Shown: one piece after another, positions 12,983-16,214 of the stretch
How positions within the stretch are numbered: position 1 is the stretch's first letter
Layout: each line of letters begins with the position of its first letter
Assembly (NCBI GenBank): GCA_017396055.1
Contig: JAFQND010000114.1
Span: 1 to 16,214, forward strand
Source of the DNA: Oscillospiraceae bacterium
Lineage (GTDB): Bacteria; Bacillota; Clostridia; Oscillospirales; Ruminococcaceae
Direction: 5' to 3'
Length of the DNA stretch: 16,214 bases
Made by a program: the position numbers and the translations under genes
Notes under the pieces: generated by a model
What the model saw: the letters and a program-made list of their open reading frames with translations, nothing else
Told to the model about the DNA's origin: nothing
The model's database searches: none

Positions 12983-14005
12983 TTAAGCACAGTATTCTGC
13001 AAAATGACTGCCCGCATAGTCCCGGGCATCGGCTTCGATGGGCTGTGTGTAATAGGCGTCATAGCCATACACCGCAGAGGTGCGGTAATCCGCGAGATTT
13101 TCACGGAAGGTCTCGGCTTTGCCGCGCAGATGATCGGGCAGCTTGTCCGGCGAAGTACGGCTGAGTTCATACTGCCAGCAGTGTCGGAATTCGTGCAGGA
13201 GCACATAAATACAGGTCTGTGCCGGCCTGTAGGCCAGCAGGTCGTCGTCCAGAACGATGTTATAGGTTTCAGGGAAAAAGCCCGCCAGCGTTGATTCGTC
13301 CAGAGGTGCAATGGTCAGTTCGGGTCTCGGAACATCGGCAGCCGCACATTCTTTGTCCAGAATGAGAAGCATGGTCTGATAGCGTTCGCCTTCGCTCATT
13401 TCCTGCCAGTATTCATCGGTGACAGAGACGGATTTTTCTTCGCGCACCGCCGCAAGAACGGTATTCTGCACCTGTACCGGCGAAATGCGGCTTACTGCCA
13501 GAAGTGCCCAGGAAAAAGCCATACAGACGACGATCGTATTGGCACGGCGCATCAGGGTACGCTGACGATATCTTGCGGTGCGGATGTGTCCGCCCTCCCG
13601 GTCATTCTGGTACTCCTCCGCGGGAATGCGGCGTCCTGCCATGCAGGCAGCAAAAAAGAGAAGAATCGCCCAGAGCGGGCGGTGCTGCATCAGCAGAAGA
13701 GTGTTGCAGAAAGAAAAACCGAAACAGGCCGTGATCAGGATCTGTCCGGTGTGCATGCGTCCGCATTCCATAGGTATCACAGCGGCAAAGGCCATCCATC
13801 CGAGGGAAGCTGTGACCAAAAGGACGATGAACCATTCGGGCGGTACCCGAAGATCCAGCCAGGGGAAGAAAAGTCCCTGGATATAATAGGGGCTGACAGC
13901 AAAGATGCTGCAGCATAAGACCGCAAGAATATGAAAGATCAGATATTCCGTCCGGCCGAACTGATCGTGCCAGACTTCTTTGGCAAAACGGATAACGGCG
14001 CGCAT
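12983..14005 (-). CDS. Uncharacterised membrane zinc metalloprotease (HEFRH zincin)
   Basis: This 340-residue protein has about five membrane helices (21-37, 58-78, 88-106, 110-124, 156-171) and a C-terminal soluble domain. The soluble domain has the zinc-protease motif HEFRH (271-275, in YVLLHEFRHCWQYE). About 50 residues later comes PIEADARDYA, where E324 is a likely third zinc ligand. The strongly basic loop at 125-155 and basic N-terminus predict N-terminus inside and catalytic domain outside. I do not recognise a named family; the HExxH...PIE.DA arrangement recurs in small uncharacterised Clostridia peptidases (recollection, not a search). AAAGGAGG lies 6 nt before the ATG at 14005. No promoter fits between this start and the GH2 terminator, so expression seems to need read-through. 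Confidence 0.78.
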   Translation of the reverse strand: MRAVIRFAKEVWHDQFGRTEYLIFHILAVLCCSIFAVSPYYIQGLFFPWLDLRVPPEWFIVLLVTASLGWMAFAAVIPMECGRMHTGQILITACFGFSFCNTLLLMQHRPLWAILLFFAACMAGRRIPAEEYQNDREGGHIRTARYRQRTLMRRANTIVVCMAFSWALLAVSRISPVQVQNTVLAAVREEKSVSVTDEYWQEMSEGERYQTMLLILDKECAAADVPRPELTIAPLDESTLAGFFPETYNIVLDDDLLAYRPAQTCIYVLLHEFRHCWQYELSRTSPDKLPDHLRGKAETFRENLADYRTSAVYGYDAYYTQPIEADARDYAGSHFAEYCA

Positions 14006-14010
14006 AGTTT

Positions 14011-14085
14011 CCTCCTTTCGCGAAAAACCCCGTTGTGTTACTCGTAAAACACAACGGGGTTCTTGTCATTTTTTCGCAAAGGAGG
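14011..14085. repeat. Extended palindrome joining the GH2 terminator and the zincin ribosome binding site
   Basis: Outside the terminator stem, CCTCCTTT-C-GCGAAAA (from 14011) is an inverted copy of TTTTCGC-AAAGGAGG (ending at 14085), with one bulged base. In the minus-strand RNA, the zincin ribosome binding site (complement of 14011-14018) would pair with a CCUCC segment that lies before the terminator hairpin. The outer stem is about 16 bp including the bulge. Confidence 0.75.
14023..14061 (-). terminator. Terminator of the GH2 gene
   Basis: AACCCCGTTGTGTT (14026-14039) pairs perfectly over 14 bp with AACACAACGGGGTT (14048-14061), with an 8-nt loop. On the minus strand it ends in a run of five U, then CGCG. 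It begins 31 nt after the GH2 stop and ends less than 20 nt before the zincin start. Confidence 0.88.
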
Positions 14086-14092
14086 AGAATTT

Positions 14093-15835
14093 TTATTCCT
14101 CGATAGCGGCTTTTGCGCTCATGGCGGCGCGCATACCGTCATAGATCCGGTCAGAGAACTTGCGGCTGCGGTCATAGGAGTACAGACCGTTCTGTTCCTG
14201 TTCGATATCGGTCAGCTGAGTGTAGCAGAGAGCGCAGATTTTGGGGTTCTCCAGTAAAACTGCGGTCAGACCGGCAAAGCGGCGGAGCACTTCGTCCTCA
14301 CAGGTGGGACGGTTGCCGTAGCCCCAGTTGTTTTCGGTGTCCTGGCTGGGATTCCACCAGGTACCGCCGTATTCGCTGACGAAATAGGGCTGGCCTTCGT
14401 ATTTTTCATATTTCGGGAAGGCATCATAGGGCTCGCCGCCGTTCAGCATCGGCTCAAACAGGGTGCGGAACTTTTCGGGCTCCTGTTCATAGTTATGGAC
14501 GTCATAGATATCGGTGATAGCATGGAAACCGCCGCTGGTGTCGATGACAGGACGGGTGGGGTCAACTGCCTTGGTGGCATAGTAAACGGCAGAGAGCACG
14601 CTCTTGTCGGGCAGTGCAGCGGTAGCGGCATCCAGCCAGACCTCGTTGAAGGGACACCAGCCGACGATGGAAGGATGGTTGAAGTCGCGTTCCAATTCTT
14701 CCAGCCACTCGGGCAGGAAGGCGGTCAGAGCGTTGCCGTTTGTGGTATCGAGGCCCCAGTTTGCCATCTCGCCCCAGACGAGATAGCCTTTTTTGTCTGC
14801 CCAGTAGAGGAAGCGTTCCTCGAAGACCTTTTCGTGGAGTCTGGCGCCGTTGAAGCCCAGGTCCATGCACATATCGATATCTTTCTGAAGAGCCTCGTCG
14901 GTGGGAGCGGTATAGATGCCGTCAGGGTAGAAGCCCTGGTCGAGGATCAGTCTCTGGAAGACGGGGCGGCCGTTGATGCGCATGCAGTCGCCGTCCCAGC
15001 GCAGGTCGCGAAGACCGAAGTAGCCATCGACCTTGTCGCCGGAAGAGAGGGTCAGTTTCAGGTCATAGAGGTTAGGCTGACCCACATCCCACAGGTGAAC
15101 TTCGCTCAGAGGAAGCTCAAAGGCGGTGACATTTTTAGCCTTGCGGGTGACAGAGCCGACGGACTTGCCCTCATAGAAGGCTTCAGCGGTCAGAGTCACA
15201 TCCTTCAGACAGCCGTCCAGTTTGACGGTCAGAGATACGGCGCTGTTATCCTGCTGGGAGATGACTTTGTAGGATTCGATATAGGTTTTGGGAGTGAATT
15301 CCAGCCAGACGGTCTGCCAGATACCGGTGGTGCGGGTATAGTCACAGCCGTGGGAATAATAAAGAGAACTCTGTTTGCCGCGGGGCTGTCTGCGGGAGCG
15401 GTTGTCGTCCTCTGCGCAGACAACGATGACGTTTTCGCCTTCCTTGACAAAATCGGTGATGTCAAAGCCGAAGGAGACATAGCCGCCCTTGTGAGTGCCT
15501 GCCTCTTTGCCGTTGACCCAGACGGTGGCTTCATAATCAACTGCACCGAAGCGGATAAAGACTCTGCCGGAGACCTGCTCAGGAGTCAGGGTGACAGTAC
15601 GGCGATACCAGACAGCAGCCATGAAGTCTTTGCAATTCACACCGGAAAGAGGGCTTTCGGGACAGAAGGGAACAGTGATGGTCTGAGAGAAAGAGGGATG
15701 CTCCCAGAAGCGGCGGTCTTTGCCGGAAGCGGAAAAGTCTATTTCAAATTCCCAGTTTCCGTTTAAGTTGAGCCAGCTCTTTTCGGGATCACGGATTAGC
15801 TGAGGACGGGGATATTCGGGGCGGGGAATGGACAT
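14093..15835 (-). CDS. Glycoside hydrolase family 2 protein (beta-galactosidase/beta-glucuronidase type)
   Basis: This 580-residue retaining beta-glycosidase has the GH2 order: sugar-binding jelly-roll domain (about 1-185, with LNLNGNWEF near the start and VWVNGKEAGTHKGGY), immunoglobulin-like sandwich (about 186-280) and TIM barrel (about 285-580). The acid/base is E398 in WCPFNE and the nucleophile E488 in FVSEYGG. The barrel also has RLHEKVFEERFLYWADKKGYLVWGEM, typical of short Firmicutes GH2 enzymes. There is no signal peptide, so it is cytoplasmic. The substrate (galactoside, glucuronide, mannoside or other) cannot be read by eye. The ATG at 15835 has AAAGGAG 8 nt upstream; the GTG at 15844 would abut it. 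It has its own promoter and terminator. Confidence 0.92.
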   Translation of the reverse strand: MSIPRPEYPRPQLIRDPEKSWLNLNGNWEFEIDFSASGKDRRFWEHPSFSQTITVPFCPESPLSGVNCKDFMAAVWYRRTVTLTPEQVSGRVFIRFGAVDYEATVWVNGKEAGTHKGGYVSFGFDITDFVKEGENVIVVCAEDDNRSRRQPRGKQSSLYYSHGCDYTRTTGIWQTVWLEFTPKTYIESYKVISQQDNSAVSLTVKLDGCLKDVTLTAEAFYEGKSVGSVTRKAKNVTAFELPLSEVHLWDVGQPNLYDLKLTLSSGDKVDGYFGLRDLRWDGDCMRINGRPVFQRLILDQGFYPDGIYTAPTDEALQKDIDMCMDLGFNGARLHEKVFEERFLYWADKKGYLVWGEMANWGLDTTNGNALTAFLPEWLEELERDFNHPSIVGWCPFNEVWLDAATAALPDKSVLSAVYYATKAVDPTRPVIDTSGGFHAITDIYDVHNYEQEPEKFRTLFEPMLNGGEPYDAFPKYEKYEGQPYFVSEYGGTWWNPSQDTENNWGYGNRPTCEDEVLRRFAGLTAVLLENPKICALCYTQLTDIEQEQNGLYSYDRSRKFSDRIYDGMRAAMSAKAAIEE

Positions 15836-15869
15836 AGAGGACACTCCTTTAGCTTATTATTCTGCCTTT

Positions 15870-15898
15870 ATTGTAGCGGAAACAGAAAAGGATTGCAA
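15870..15898 (-). promoter_or_regulatory. GH2 gene promoter
   Basis: On the minus strand: -35 TTGCAA (15898-15893), 17-nt spacer, -10 TACAAT (15875-15870, 5 of 6). The leader to the ATG is about 30 nt. Confidence 0.8.
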
Positions 15899-15917
15899 GA
15901 CCTGTTTTCGATTATAT

Positions 15918-15949
15918 AAAGAAAAAACGGAACGTCTTCAGACGCTCCG
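15918..15949 (-). terminator. Terminator of the RNA methyltransferase gene
   Basis: CGGAACGTC (15928-15936) and GACGCTCCG (15941-15949) form a 9-bp stem with one G-U pair and a 4-nt loop. On the minus strand TTTTTTCTTT follows. It starts 11 nt after the methyltransferase stop. Confidence 0.9.
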
Positions 15950-15959
15950 GCGGATTGCG

Positions 15960-16214
15960 TTATCTGGCCCATCTGTTTTTGGTGAACTCGTACATGGCAA
16001 TGCTTGCGGCAATGGGCAGGTTCAGGCTGTCGATATCGTGAGAGTGGGGAATGATGACGCTGCGGCAGAAGTCGGCATAACGGTCGGGCAGACCGGTCGC
16101 TTCGTTGCCGAAGACGAGAGAATAAGGCTCGGTGATCTCCAGCCCGTGGATGGGCACGCTTGCGGTCAGCATAAAGGCATAAAGCTTGTTTTCGGGGAAG
16201 CGGGCGATATAATC
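15960..16214 (-). CDS. SpoU/TrmH family RNA methyltransferase, C-terminal fragment (cut by window edge)
   Basis: The last 84 residues of a SPOUT-class 2'-O-ribose methyltransferase are visible; the N-terminal part lies beyond position 16214. The fragment carries the trefoil-knot motifs that bind S-adenosylmethionine: SLVFGNEATGLPD (motif 2, normally 'lvfGnEg.Gl') and IIPHSHDIDSLNLPIAASIAMYEF (motif 3, normally 'IP......SLNvsvA..i.lye'). The enzyme would methylate a tRNA or rRNA ribose; which one is not decidable from this part. The reading frame is open to the window edge, and the methionine at 16172 is internal. A clear terminator follows its stop. Confidence 0.9.
   Translation of the reverse strand, partial: DYIARFPENKLYAFMLTASVPIHGLEITEPYSLVFGNEATGLPDRYADFCRSVIIPHSHDIDSLNLPIAASIAMYEFTKNRWAR

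Noticed and set aside
11089..13311. Minus-strand open frame of about 740 codons opposite the membrane protein and M20 peptidase genes
   Set aside because: It runs across three real features, including a perfect terminator, has low-complexity H/Q/G-rich content and lacks a ribosome binding site. It is a shadow frame.
14495..15766. Plus-strand open frame of about 423 codons opposite the GH2 gene
   Set aside because: The GH2 catalytic motifs are on the minus strand in order. The antisense frame has no recognisable domain or start signal.
1..16214. Mobile elements, CRISPR arrays, tRNA or rRNA genes
   Set aside because: I saw no transposase or integrase motif, no regularly spaced direct repeats and no cloverleaf or rRNA-like sequence.

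Overview
The window looks like chromosomal DNA of an anaerobic Clostridia-type Firmicute, most likely a gut Oscillospiraceae/Ruminococcaceae relative. This is inferred from gene content and signals, not from a marker gene. Supporting signs are strong AGGAGG-type ribosome binding sites, seven sigma-A-like promoters all with 17-bp spacers, feoAB, an Fe-S class I fumarase subunit, a DivIVA-like protein, the yajC/TIGR04086 pair, a DUF5058 protein and cytoplasmic GH29 and GH2 enzymes. I see no insertion sequence, phage, CRISPR array, rRNA or tRNA. Intergenic spaces are short and coding density is high.

Layout. Minus block 1-3037: an alpha-L-fucosidase-like GH29 gene with two tandem terminators, then feoA and feoB (feoB runs off the left edge), with four copies of a palindromic operator around the feo genes. 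Divergent promoters at 3069-3137 separate this from a plus block 3219-7539: a DivIVA-like coiled-coil protein, an unpaired fumarase beta subunit, a MATE exporter, endonuclease III, then yajC and a TIGR04086 membrane protein from their own promoter. A bidirectional terminator at 7566-7596 separates it from a minus block 7602-9862: a two-gene operon of a ribulose/allulose-phosphate 3-epimerase and an FGGY kinase with a 4-nt overlap. Divergent promoters at 9898-10007 lead into a plus operon 10042-12906: DUF5058 protein, a second multi-spanning membrane protein and a membrane-tethered M20 metallopeptidase. A second bidirectional terminator at 12915-12952 meets a last minus block: a membrane zincin (HEFRH), a GH2 glycosidase and the C-terminal end of a SpoU/TrmH-type RNA methyltransferase at the right edge.

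How the genes work together. The feo genes form a ferrous-iron uptake unit probably repressed by a DtxR/IdeR-like metalloregulator. The kinase and epimerase would feed a ketose into central sugar phosphates. The two glycosidases lack signal peptides and so act on imported oligosaccharides; no transporter for them is in the window. The least described parts are the DUF5058 / membrane protein / M20 peptidase cassette, which looks like an uptake-and-hydrolysis module, and the membrane zincin, whose ribosome binding site lies in a long palindrome built around the upstream GH2 terminator.
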